Shown here piece after piece: positions 1-5,256 of a DNA stretch of 6,439 nt. The stretch lies in assembly GCA_002311635.1 (NCBI GenBank), contig DBZJ01000199.1, forward strand, positions 1 to 6,439. The letters run 5' to 3'. Origin of the DNA: Syntrophaceae bacterium UBA1163 (lineage in GTDB: Bacteria > Desulfobacterota > BSN033 > UBA1163). Positions within the stretch are counted from its first letter, which is position 1. The number at the start of each line of letters is the position of its first letter. Below the pieces are notes generated by a model. That model was given only the letters and a program-made list of their open reading frames with translations. It had not been told where the DNA came from and ran no database searches. Position numbers and translations under genes: made by a program.

Positions 1-2
1 GC

Positions 3-9
3 GTTAGAC
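3..9 (+). other. Possible 3' end (R') of an integron attC site
   Basis: The window opens with GCGTTAGACGC, which contains GTTAGAC, a match to the GTTRRRY end of attC recombination sites and to the usual GCGTTAG context. Only the end would be present, so no hairpin can be tested. Weak on its own; it gains weight only from the attC-like element at 982-1034. Confidence 0.25.
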
Positions 10-57
10 GCACTACACTAGCTATCGGTAATCATCGGTGGTCTCTGGTCATTTTTC

Positions 58-86
58 TTGACATACAAACCCCTTTTCCGTATATT
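58..86 (+). promoter_or_regulatory. Sigma-70 promoter of the LOG-family gene
   Basis: TTGACA at 58-63 is a perfect -35 box. A 17-base spacer leads to TATATT at 81-86 (five of six consensus bases). Transcription should begin near 93, leaving about 70 bases of leader before the preferred GTG start at 164. A GTG at 101 would have almost no leader. Confidence 0.8.
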
Positions 87-147
87 CAACTCACCCCAAA
101 GTGAGTTCTTATCATCTTATCGTAAAAAAATCATTGGTCAAGGGATT

Positions 148-154
148 AAGGAGG
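148..154 (+). promoter_or_regulatory. Ribosome binding site that decides the LOG start
   Basis: AAGGAGG is a perfect Shine-Dalgarno sequence nine bases before the GTG at 164. The alternative in-frame GTG at 101 has no such site and lies just after the predicted transcription start, so 164 is preferred. Confidence 0.8.
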
Positions 155-163
155 AGAGACAAA

Positions 164-796
164 GTGGCCAGAAAAACACAGCGGACAAAGAGCATTTTTC
201 CTAGAATGACGGTGGGTGTAATGGGTTCATCGGGAGGGATTATACCGAGTGAGGTAGTCAAAAAGGCCTATAAATTAGGAAAGGAGATTGGTTGTCGCCG
301 TCACGTGCTCATTACGGGAGCCTGCCCCGGGTTACCTCATGAGGCGGTGAAGGGGGCCAAGAGCGTAGGGTGTACCGTGGTTGGAATCTCCCCGGCCCTT
401 AACTTCGAGGAGCATGTGGTCAAGTTTAAGTCTCCTGTGCGGGGCTATGATGCACTCATCTACACAGGGAGTGGTCTGATGGGACGAGAGATTGAGAATA
501 TTCGGTCCTGCGATGTAGTGGTCTTCGTTGGGGGTCGATCAGGTACCCTAGGGGAGTTTGCCATTGCCTATGATGAGGGGAAGGTCATCGGGATCCTTGA
601 GAATACTGGCGGGATTAGCGAGCACCTAAAGACCATAGTTTCTTTTGTTCGAAAGGAAACCAAGGCAATAGTAGTCTCCAGTCCCGACCCCGAGGACCTA
701 TTAGACCGACTGGAACAGGTCTATAAATCTCGCCTTCTTCCGAATTACAAGAGTCTGATGGCTCACCGAGACCCAGATGGGGTTACCGAGAATTGA
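164..796 (+). CDS. LOG / TIGR00725-like Rossmann-fold nucleotide-binding protein
   Basis: A 210-residue protein of the SLOG superfamily (LOG, 'lysine decarboxylase-like'). From the GTG at 164, the glycine-rich GSSGG loop is at about residues 21-25, TGACPGLP at 51-58, GLMGRE at about 104-109 and the signature GGRSGTLGE at 123-131. That signature corresponds to the PGGxGTxxE nucleotide-phosphate and catalytic motif; here Val replaces the usual Pro before GG. Characterised LOG enzymes release free cytokinin-type bases from nucleoside 5'-monophosphates, but the TIGR00725-like branch has no settled substrate, so only nucleotide binding or hydrolysis is inferred. No signal peptide, so cytoplasmic. 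The frame is open back to a GTG at 101, but the promoter and the AAGGAGG site favour 164; ATG 206 is a further in-frame option. It stands alone, with its own promoter and no visible terminator. It may be the cargo of a gene cassette. Confidence 0.85.
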   Translation: MARKTQRTKSIFPRMTVGVMGSSGGIIPSEVVKKAYKLGKEIGCRRHVLITGACPGLPHEAVKGAKSVGCTVVGISPALNFEEHVVKFKSPVRGYDALIYTGSGLMGREIENIRSCDVVVFVGGRSGTLGEFAIAYDEGKVIGILENTGGISEHLKTIVSFVRKETKAIVVSSPDPEDLLDRLEQVYKSRLLPNYKSLMAHRDPDGVTEN

Positions 797-981
797 AAAG
801 GAACCAGGCTAACTCATACATTTAATTCACTCAAGGAGTATGACGGGGGAACCCTGGATTTGACGATCAGCCTGCATTACTGAGCGCCCGTTGCATGAAT
901 ACTGAAGATTTCTACTCAATATCGTTCTCAGTTGTTACCGACCCCTTTCTGCAATCGAACACACCCATTCACGGTTGCTGC

Positions 982-1034
982 ACCTAACAAGGCGCCTGCC
1001 GACGCAAAGACGGGCGGCTGAGTTTGGGTTATTT
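982..1034 (+). repeat. Degenerate attC-like recombination site
   Basis: ACCTAAC (982-988) fits the RYYYAAC end of integron attC sites and runs into AAGGCGCC, giving the CCTAACAAGGCGC string common in attC sites. The inner arms GCCG (998-1001) and CGGC (1015-1018), within GCGGCTGAG, can pair. The outer TAAC (985-988) pairs with GTTA (1028-1031). The distal end reads GTTATTT rather than GTTRRRY, so the site is degenerate or the resemblance is partly chance. An ORF stop (985-987) overlapping the left end is also seen in genuine cassettes. Confidence 0.3.
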
Positions 1035-1094
1035 AACTCCTAAAGTTTGAAAGGCAAGTTGTGCTTGTCTTGTCTCCAGGGAAAACCGGTCTCA

Positions 1095-1129
1095 AAATAC
1101 AGTATTTCTTATGAAAAAATACATGTATT
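1095..1129. promoter_or_regulatory. Pair of similar palindromes, possible operator
   Basis: AAATAC-A-GTATTT (1095-1107) and AATACATGTATT (1118-1129) are perfect inverted repeats that share AATAC/GTATT half-sites. Their centres are about 22.5 bases apart, near two helical turns, as expected for cooperative binding by a dimeric repressor on one face of DNA. They lie about 100 bases before the small membrane-protein gene. No regulator is identified. Confidence 0.35.
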
Positions 1130-1220
1130 ACCTTATATAAATTTTCGGCCATTTTTAATAATGATGTCTTAAGGGCCCACAAAAGTAGTTTAAAATAGAT
1201 AGACGAAATCTGTCATCAGA

Positions 1221-1226
1221 AAGGAG
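1221..1226 (+). promoter_or_regulatory. Ribosome binding site before an ATA codon
   Basis: AAGGAG lies six bases before an ATA codon at 1233, exactly where relatives of the downstream peptide begin with Met. The site marks the true start and shows that the initiation codon itself differs. Confidence 0.6.
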
Positions 1227-1232
1227 TCGAAC

Positions 1233-1346
1233 ATACTTTGGACCATTTTTGTGATTCTTTTAATTTTGTGGTTGTTGAGATTTATTGGAGGCTATACGGG
1301 TGGTGGACTCATTCATATCCTGCTGGTCATGGAGTGGGCGAGGTAA
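1233..1346 (+). pseudogene. lmo0937-family small membrane protein, start codon ATA
   Basis: The frame reads xLWTIFVILLILWLL, then a FIGGYT segment and HILLV, before TAA at 1344. From memory this matches the lmo0937-type family of very small hydrophobic proteins, which start MLWTIFVILLILWLLG and contain a GGYTLGGxIHILLVI core. Function is unknown; it would be a small inner-membrane peptide with two hydrophobic stretches. Oddities: ATA replaces the initiator ATG behind a perfect ribosome binding site; Arg stands at residue 16 where Gly is usual, inside a hydrophobic segment; and the frame ends in LLVMEWAR at 37 residues, while relatives continue with a Val/Ile-rich tail and a basic end. This looks like a recently inactivated gene, although weak initiation from ATA is possible. 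It was too short for ordinary ORF calling. Confidence 0.6.
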
Positions 1347-1358
1347 AATAAAAAACAA

Positions 1359-1376
1359 GAGCCAATGATGCGGCTC
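1359..1376. terminator. Short hairpin after the small membrane-protein remnant
   Basis: GAGCC (1359-1363) can pair with GGCTC (1372-1376) across an eight-base loop, followed by CCCTT. The stem is short and there is no good U-tract, so this is a weak terminator candidate at best. Confidence 0.2.
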
Positions 1377-1389
1377 CCTTCGAAATTTG

Positions 1390-1417
1390 TTGGCTGTTGT
1401 GCAGAAGGAATGATAAT
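1390..1417 (+). promoter_or_regulatory. Possible sigma-70 promoter of the DUF547 gene
   Basis: TTGGCT (1390-1395) and GATAAT (1412-1417) are separated by 16 bases, with four of six and five of six consensus matches. Transcription would start near 1424, giving a leader of about 80 bases before the ATG at 1506. Confidence 0.4.
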
Positions 1418-1505
1418 ACAGGATTTTTTCTACGAAATAGAGATTTCATTGGTCTCAGCGTAGGCCCAATCTTAATTAAACATAAGAAGGAGCGATCTAT
1501 TCACG

Positions 1506-2318
1506 ATGGCAGCTCATAGACGCTTAGATTTCATAGGCGCATTTTTAGTTCTATTCGTTTCTATGCCTGTACAGGCTGCCAGCTTTGATTACAGCCACTA
1601 CGAGGCATTATTGAAACGTTACACTAAACCCGGAGTTTCAATCGATGGTGTTCGGGGCACGGCGGTTGATTATGCCGCTTTGGCAAAGGAGACAGGAAAA
1701 CAGGGTTCCGACTATAACACCTTGCTCAAAGCTTTGGCCTCTTTTAATCCAGAAACTCTGGATAACCGTGAAGATAAAAAGGCCTTTTGGATAAACGTTT
1801 ACAATATTGCCGCTGTCAAGACCATCATTGACCATTACCCGGTTGATAGCATCCGAAGCAGAAAAATAAAGTTATCAGGTCTTCCTTGGGACAGAAAGGC
1901 GATCTCTGTCGGAGGGAGGGAATATTCTCTTGGGCAGATCGAAAACGATATCCTTCTTGACACGTTCAAGGATCTGAGAATCCACTTCACGATCAACTGC
2001 GCTTCGGTAAGTTGTGTTAACCTGAGGCAGGAACCATACCGGGGTACAACTCTCTCCAAACAGCTTGAGGAGCAGGCACGAGAGTTTCTCGGAGACCGGC
2101 AAAAGGGACTTCTTATTGATCGGAAGAAGAGAATTATCTACCTTTCACAAATTTTTAAATTTGATAAAAAAGACTTTGATAAACTCGGAGGAGGGGCAGT
2201 TCATTTCGTTCTTCCTTTTCTGCCCCCTGAGGATCAGGAATTTATAAAGAAAGAAAAAGTTGCGGTTGAATATCTCAACTATGATTGGAAATTGAATGAC
2301 ATCAAAAATGCTCGTTGA
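1506..2318 (+). CDS. Secreted DUF547 domain protein
   Basis: A 270-residue protein. Residues 1-24 form a Sec signal peptide: basic start, hydrophobic core, and a VQA-A cleavage region. The rest is a DUF547 domain with its hallmark strings: KAFWINVYN at 92-100, SLGQIENDIL at 141-150 and RIHFTINCASVSCVNLR at 158-174, then EPYRG and a QLEEQAREFL helix. DUF547 proteins have about this length. The domain has been noted as resembling papain-like/NlpC-type folds, and Cys/His residues are conserved here (H160, C165, C170), but no activity is established; a periplasmic role is inferred from the signal peptide. Relatives usually read SCPPLR where this one has SCVNLR. AAGGAG at 1487-1492 is 13 bases before the ATG, slightly far but the only good site. 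The following gene remnant and DoxX gene run in the same direction. Confidence 0.85.
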   Translation: MAAHRRLDFIGAFLVLFVSMPVQAASFDYSHYEALLKRYTKPGVSIDGVRGTAVDYAALAKETGKQGSDYNTLLKALASFNPETLDNREDKKAFWINVYNIAAVKTIIDHYPVDSIRSRKIKLSGLPWDRKAISVGGREYSLGQIENDILLDTFKDLRIHFTINCASVSCVNLRQEPYRGTTLSKQLEEQAREFLGDRQKGLLIDRKKRIIYLSQIFKFDKKDFDKLGGGAVHFVLPFLPPEDQEFIKKEKVAVEYLNYDWKLNDIKNAR

Positions 2319-2462
2319 AATTTAGCAGGTGAGTGACTATGAACGATTTCGAAACTGACAGGAAGCAACTTTGTTGAGATAAAATTGTTGGCAGTGGCAC
2401 AGAAAATCGAGGAAGGCTGTTTTTAAAAGAATGAAGAAGACTCGGAAGAAGTGAGAGTCACG
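2319..2462 (+). other. Spacer with a broken short frame
   Basis: A 12-codon frame starts at ATG 2340 behind GGTGAG and ends at TGA. Beyond the stop the same frame stays open for about 18 more codons. This could be the wrecked start of another gene, but no family is recognisable. Confidence 0.25.
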
Positions 2463-2573
2463 ATGAATGGGATTCCCGAGATGCTACCCCATGACACGTA
2501 TAATGCCACGTTAGTTTCAAACGCCCATCCAAGGGAGGAGAAACTCGCCCCCGATAGTCTTTACTTTAATTAG
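2463..2573 (+). pseudogene. N-terminal remnant of a mercuric-reductase-like flavoprotein
   Basis: This is a 36-residue frame containing LPHDTYNATLVSNAHP, then PDSLYFN and a TAG stop. Long MerA-like FAD/NAD(P)-dependent oxidoreductases begin with a comparable leader (D.YN..LV.NVHPP, a short Pro-rich link, then Y-N/D-L-V-V-I-G-G-G). Here the frame stops exactly where the first strand of the FAD-binding Rossmann fold should start, so the whole catalytic part, including GxGxxG and the redox Cys pair, is absent. The likely cause is a deletion that joined the leader to the DoxX gene. Its TAG at 2571-2573 lies inside the DoxX ribosome binding site, so translating the stub could affect DoxX expression. 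The family match is from memory and rests on a short stretch. Confidence 0.4.
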
Positions 2574-2576
2574 GAG
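2571..2576 (+). promoter_or_regulatory. DoxX ribosome binding site overlapping an upstream stop
   Basis: TAGGAG, seven bases before the ATG at 2584, is the Shine-Dalgarno site of the DoxX gene. Its first three bases are also the stop codon of the 2463 frame, an arrangement compatible with translational coupling. Confidence 0.6.
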
Positions 2577-2583
2577 AAAATAC

Positions 2584-2994
2584 ATGGCTGATTTGAATTC
2601 ATTTTATTCTCGCTGGTCGCAATGTATGCTCAGCATACTTAGGATCGTTTCAGCATTGCTCTTTATGCAGCATGGAGCCCAGAAACTCTTTGGCTTCCTT
2701 GCCCCGATGCAAGCCACATCGCATCCTCTCTTCTCACTAATGGGTATTGGCGGGGTGCTTGAATTTTTCGGCGGACTACTTTTAGTTTTGGGGTTGTTCA
2801 CCCGCCCTGTTGCGTTTGTTTTGTCTGGGGAGATGGCAGTGGCCTACTTTATGGTGCATGCGCCAAAAGGGTTCTGGCCCCTTCAAAACGGAGGTGACCT
2901 GGCATTTCTCTGGAGTTTTGTATTCGTTTACATGGCCGTAGCTGGCGGAGGGGCATGGAGCCTGGATCGCCTCTGGCTTGGTAGAAGATGTTGA
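2584..2994 (+). CDS. DoxX family integral membrane protein
   Basis: A 136-residue inner-membrane protein with four predicted transmembrane helices (about 15-32, 55-72, 75-93 and 106-122). Family hallmarks are easy to see: LRI in helix 1 followed by FMQHGAQKLFG (residues 27-37), GVLEFFGGLLLVLGLFTRP (58-75), the MAVAYFMVHAPKGFWPLQN stretch (84-102), and a C-terminal SLD. Asp105 stands where the family usually has Glu in NGGELA. DoxX-type proteins have been linked to redox and thiol stress or to quinone-dependent membrane oxidation; the specific role here is unknown. The start is set by TAGGAG seven bases upstream. It follows the flavoprotein remnant directly, so it may once have been co-transcribed with an oxidoreductase. 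No terminator follows. Confidence 0.88.
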   Translation: MADLNSFYSRWSQCMLSILRIVSALLFMQHGAQKLFGFLAPMQATSHPLFSLMGIGGVLEFFGGLLLVLGLFTRPVAFVLSGEMAVAYFMVHAPKGFWPLQNGGDLAFLWSFVFVYMAVAGGGAWSLDRLWLGRRC

Positions 2995-3189
2995 TCACAC
3001 CCGTGAAAGCCGTAATGGCATGGCAGCCGCTACTTCTTGTTGAGAGAGAACCTCTGGCAATGCTGGAAGAAATCCATTCTTTCGTGTGGTAATCAATAAG
3101 TAATTGTCCTTCCACTTTTGAGGATTAGTAGGTACAACATTGAATGAGTGGCGAGAGTTTTCGTACTCACCTATCTGATAATCCCTCAT
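2995..3189 (-). CDS. Short unknown ORF, doubtful
   Basis: A 64-residue minus-strand frame starting MRDYQIGEYENS. I recognise no family. In its favour: the ATG (3187-3189) overlaps the TGA of the frame upstream on the same strand in an ATGA arrangement, and AGGAGG lies three bases before it, somewhat close. The composition to about residue 50 is reasonably protein-like (charged, aromatic, no low complexity). Its last codons reach the DoxX stop region from the other side. It may be the start of a truncated gene. Confidence 0.25.
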   Translation of the reverse strand: MRDYQIGEYENSRHSFNVVPTNPQKWKDNYLLITTRKNGFLPALPEVLSQQEVAAAMPLRLSRV

Positions 3190-3302
3190 AGCCCTCCTCT
3201 TAATTCTTCTTTTGAGGTAGGGGGCTTACAAGTAAATTCTCCAATCCCACATTCTACCAACTTAATTAGCTCAATAGACTTATCCTTCGAAATCAAGATC
3301 CT
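3186..3302 (-). pseudogene. Possible response-regulator receiver tail
   Basis: On the minus strand the frame reads RILISKDKSIELIKL, then ECGIGEF, then CKPPTSKEELRGGL and TGA. The spacing resembles the C-terminal third of a receiver domain: a beta strand with S/T, an amphipathic helix, G-[AI]-x-[DE]-[FY], then the conserved Lys-Pro and an E-E-L helix. No aspartate phosphorylation site is visible upstream, and reading frames are interrupted there, so at most a fragment remains. The TGA overlaps the ATG of the next minus-strand frame (ATGA), as in operons. Confidence 0.25.
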
Positions 3303-3508
3303 CCTATTTTTCGAGGAGCATCTGCTGATTATTGGGTGAAGTCTTCAGAGGGCATGTTCTGGGAATAGGTGTCTGCACGGAAGGAAAAGGTAATAACCCT
3401 ATACTTTTTGAAAAGAAATCTTCAGTCTTTGGGGTAATCCCCGTCAATGCATGGTGGGTCCGCCTGCCTATCTCTTAGGCAAACAAGGGCTCAGAGATGC
3501 AATGTTGC

Positions 3509-3547
3509 TTCCTGAAGTCCTCGTTTTTGAAAATCTTGCCTTCATGC
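3509..3547. repeat. Imperfect direct repeat, copy A
   Basis: This copy matches 3704-3741 in 32 of 39 aligned positions by hand, with one gap. The core GTTTTTGAAAATCT (3523-3536) is identical. Each copy is followed by TAATAAAC, at 3562 here. A weaker TTTTTGAAAA occurs at 3405-3414. Origin unknown. Confidence 0.5.
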
Positions 3548-3703
3548 CACATTTCGATTGGTAATAAACGGAACGAATCCAAGGTTTTGATTTGTTTTCC
3601 ATACCGAACCATTTTGGAAGTGGCACATCTTGGCAGATATCCACGGTCTCACGGGTCCCAAAGCACCCCAGCATATCGGAGTAGTTTCCTCATTGACTTC
3701 TTC

Positions 3704-3741
3704 TTCCTAAAGTCTTGTTTTTGAAAATCTCAACTCCATGC
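3704..3741. repeat. Imperfect direct repeat, copy B
   Basis: Partner of 3509-3547, about 195 bases downstream, with the identical core at 3717-3730 and TAATAAAC at 3744-3751. The core-to-TAATAAAC distance is 12 bases shorter than in copy A. Confidence 0.5.
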
Positions 3742-3843
3742 GCTAATAAACTGTCTGAAAGGTGTATATGGTGTCAGGAAGAGGCAGTCAGATACGCTGA
3801 TTTTATTTTATTGAACAGATGTTAAGTGTTAAGGATGAAGACC

Positions 3844-3872
3844 TTGACATCTCATCTCTCGATACCCATATT
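3844..3872 (+). promoter_or_regulatory. Sigma-70 promoter of the DUF4833 gene
   Basis: TTGACA (3844-3849) is a perfect -35 box, followed after 17 bases by CATATT (3867-3872, four of six). Transcription would start near 3879, almost on top of the GTG at 3881, which argues for the ATG at 3902 as the real start. Confidence 0.55.
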
Positions 3873-3901
3873 TTTGTAAAGTGAGTGAAGTAGAGAAATT
3901 T

Positions 3902-4444
3902 ATGATGAAGATAACTATTGCAACTCTCTTATTACTTACCGTTCTTTTTCCGTGGTCCGCTTTTTCTATTTCCCAAGACAAAGTTGTTCACCTTTTCTTC
4001 ATAGAACGAAATATAAACAACAACATTGTTCAGTATGATCTTTGCCTCACGGGGAACAGCGATTTTCCCAATTCTAACCCTGTTGCTGTTTACTGGATTC
4101 TGGGAAGTGGCCAAAGGGAGGAACTCAATCTATTTGAAAAGAAGTTCGCTTATGGGATTGTTTCGGAAGAGAAAATCGGGAAAAATAAGGTCAGAGTCCG
4201 TTTAGCTACTCTCAAAGATCACGAGATCATTGTCGAGAAGGTCGGTGATTCCTTCAGTGCTGTAGTTTTTATTCAGGGCAAGGAGAGTATCCTTCAAAAA
4301 GTTCACATAGAATTCAAAAGAGGAGTGATACCCGAGGTTGTTTATGTCGACCTGATCGGGAGGACAATACGTAAAAATATTACCGTAAGAGAACGAATTT
4401 GTTTAGCGAAGAGTAGAAATGTATGTTTAGCTTCTGCCTTTTAA
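3902..4444 (+). CDS. Secreted DUF4833 domain protein
   Basis: A 180-residue protein from ATG 3902; ATG 3905 is equally possible, and the frame extends to a GTG at 3881. Residues 1-22 are a signal peptide (MMK, a Leu-rich core, PWSAFS). The mature part matches the DUF4833 pattern as I know it: HLFFIERN (30-37), VQYDLCL, NPVAVYWIL, REELN and KKFAYGI, followed by beta-rich sequence to about RKNITVRERI. Function is unknown; the beta-strand-rich character and export suggest an envelope protein. Length is normal for the family. The last 17 or so residues (CLAKSRNVCLASAF) look like an extension past the usual end, with two Cys. The ribosome binding site is poor (GAAGTAGAG). No partner gene in the same unit and no clear terminator. 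Confidence 0.75.
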   Translation: MMKITIATLLLLTVLFPWSAFSISQDKVVHLFFIERNINNNIVQYDLCLTGNSDFPNSNPVAVYWILGSGQREELNLFEKKFAYGIVSEEKIGKNKVRVRLATLKDHEIIVEKVGDSFSAVVFIQGKESILQKVHIEFKRGVIPEVVYVDLIGRTIRKNITVRERICLAKSRNVCLASAF

Positions 4445-4651
4445 ATCAAAAAAGGTAAGGATGGTCCCAATCAAGAGGTCTTATATTTCCAATTAGACGT
4501 ATAACTCTTTTTCGATCCAAGAATCAGTAATGGAAGGAAAACAATTTTCACAATTTGCAGGTGTAGCTGACTTTCACACATAAATTTATTTCTAATTTCA
4601 GTCTCTGTCTTAATAGTGTGGATTTTACTCAGAAACCGTTAAATCATGTCA
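4445..4651. other. Spacer without recognisable content
   Basis: About 205 AT-rich bases. I see no terminator hairpin after the DUF4833 gene. I also find no trace of the expected upstream parts of the sigma-54 activator (Walker A, GAFTGA), so that gene is 5'-truncated as well as mutated. Confidence 0.5.
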
Positions 4652-5077
4652 TATCCCATTTTGTTGATAGGTAGGTGCTATCCTCATATCCCTTTCCGAG
4701 GACTCCTTCCTGAAACATTGATTGTTGATTTTTGTTCCATAGTACGAGATTTCAAGCGTAAATCAATAATCTTTATTTCAATCAATACCAATACTCCTGG
4801 CAGGAAATGTCTGAGAATTGGACCATACCATAGAAAGAGCAGTCATTCTTTCAATCCATCCTATTATCCTCCCTGAAGACCTCCCCAAAAAATGTTTGGA
4901 GAAATCAGTGGCCCGGAGATCCTCATTCCTGAAAAATCATTATCACTAAGAGAATTAGAAAAACGCTGTGTGCTAAATGTGCTTCAAGAGACCGGAGGAA
5001 ATAAAAAGAAGGCATCCGAGATTTCGGGTATTGATCGAACAACGCAATATAGAATACTACAGAAAGAGGACGTGTAG
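4652..5077 (+). pseudogene. Decayed NtrC-family sigma-54 activator (AAA+ end and Fis-type HTH)
   Basis: Successive pieces in shifting frames rebuild the C-terminal part of a bacterial enhancer-binding protein. First YPHIPFRG..PETLIVDFC (about 4679-4737), resembling the PIHIPPLRER.EDIPLLVxHF segment. Then YSW (4792-4800), a lost base, and GNV-stop-ELDHTIERAVILS (4803 on), where the family has [20 protein letters not shown]; TGA at 4812 replaces the Arg codon. Then HPIILPEDLPKK (4857-4892), and after a shift in the C4A6 run (4883-4892) the sequence continues as MFGEISGPE and the helix-turn-helix. There are therefore at least two frameshifts and one nonsense mutation. The Walker A/B and GAFTGA motifs are missing. 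The living protein would have remodelled sigma-54 RNA polymerase at -24/-12 promoters; one such promoter lies at 5202-5217. Confidence 0.85.
4892..5077 (+). CDS. Fis-type HTH fragment (end of the activator pseudogene)
   Basis: This is the longest open piece of the pseudogene, 61 residues. SLRELEKRCVLNVLQETGGN (18-37) followed by KKKASEISGIDRTTQYRIL (38-56) is the Fis-like DNA-binding domain typical of NtrC-family C termini, ending normally at TAG. No ribosome binding site precedes ATG 4892; the codon arises only from the frame after the A-run. If made at all, it would be a bare DNA-binding domain. I regard it as part of a dead gene. Confidence 0.4.
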   Translation: MFGEISGPEILIPEKSLSLRELEKRCVLNVLQETGGNKKKASEISGIDRTTQYRILQKEDV

Positions 5078-5201
5078 ATTTTTACAACACTCTCCAGTGG
5101 CTGTGTCGAATCTTACAACATTCCCTTCCTCATAAAATTTCTATTAAAATATTTTACCTTGTAAATTCAAATAGTTAAAAATATTTTCCTATAACTTTCT
5201 T

Positions 5202-5217
5202 TGGCACCGATTTTGCT
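5202..5217 (+). promoter_or_regulatory. Sigma-54 (-24/-12) promoter
   Basis: TGGCAC (5202-5207), five bases, then TTGCT (5213-5217) matches the consensus TGGCACG-N4-TTGCW at every fixed position except C for G at 5208. The GG (5203-5204) and GC (5215-5216) are ten bases apart, the required spacing. Transcription would start near 5228, leaving about 29 leader bases that contain the ribosome binding site of the 5257 gene. No good sigma-70 alternative is seen. The activator that serves it is unknown. Confidence 0.85.
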
Positions 5218-5256
5218 CTTATCTCTATAAACTTAATGAGAGGGGAGGTGAATTGA

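Larger units (their letters stand above)
797..1232. other. Intergenic stretch without a recognisable gene
   Basis: About 435 bases with no convincing coding frame on either strand. It contains a 30-codon ATG frame (895-987) without a ribosome binding site, whose TAA stop falls inside the attC-like element. It also holds that element (982-1034) and two close palindromes (1095-1129), listed separately. No clear rho-independent terminator follows the LOG gene. Confidence 0.6.
2995..3843. other. About 850 bases without an intact gene
   Basis: No frame on either strand looks like a complete gene. The stretch holds the minus-strand relic at 2995-3302, a short stem-loop (TGCCTA/TAGGCA, 3465-3481) and the imperfect direct repeat at 3509-3547 and 3704-3741. 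Several frames are open for 60-75 codons, but their composition is not protein-like. It probably represents degraded genes. Confidence 0.6.

Noticed and set aside
101..163. Upstream extension of the LOG gene to a GTG at 101
   Set aside because: No ribosome binding site, only about eight bases after the predicted transcription start, and the extra residues are basic and unlike the family; GTG 164 has AAGGAGG at ideal spacing.
1638..2102. Three minus-strand frames of 65-75 codons
   Set aside because: They lie opposite the DUF547 gene, lack ribosome binding sites and have no family pattern; they are shadows of the real gene.
3017..3030. Second sigma-54-like element, GG-N10-GC
   Set aside because: The spacing fits, but the -12 region reads CCGC instead of TTGC and no gene follows downstream.
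2849..3115. 88-codon minus-strand frame
   Set aside because: Mostly antisense to the DoxX gene and without a recognisable motif or start signal.
3431..3442. GGGG-TAAT-CCCC hairpin
   Set aside because: Only a four-base stem, no U-tract and no gene directly upstream.
4646..4876. 76-codon plus-strand frame as an independent gene
   Set aside because: It contains one piece of the sigma-54 activator remnant and then runs out of frame; no ribosome binding site.
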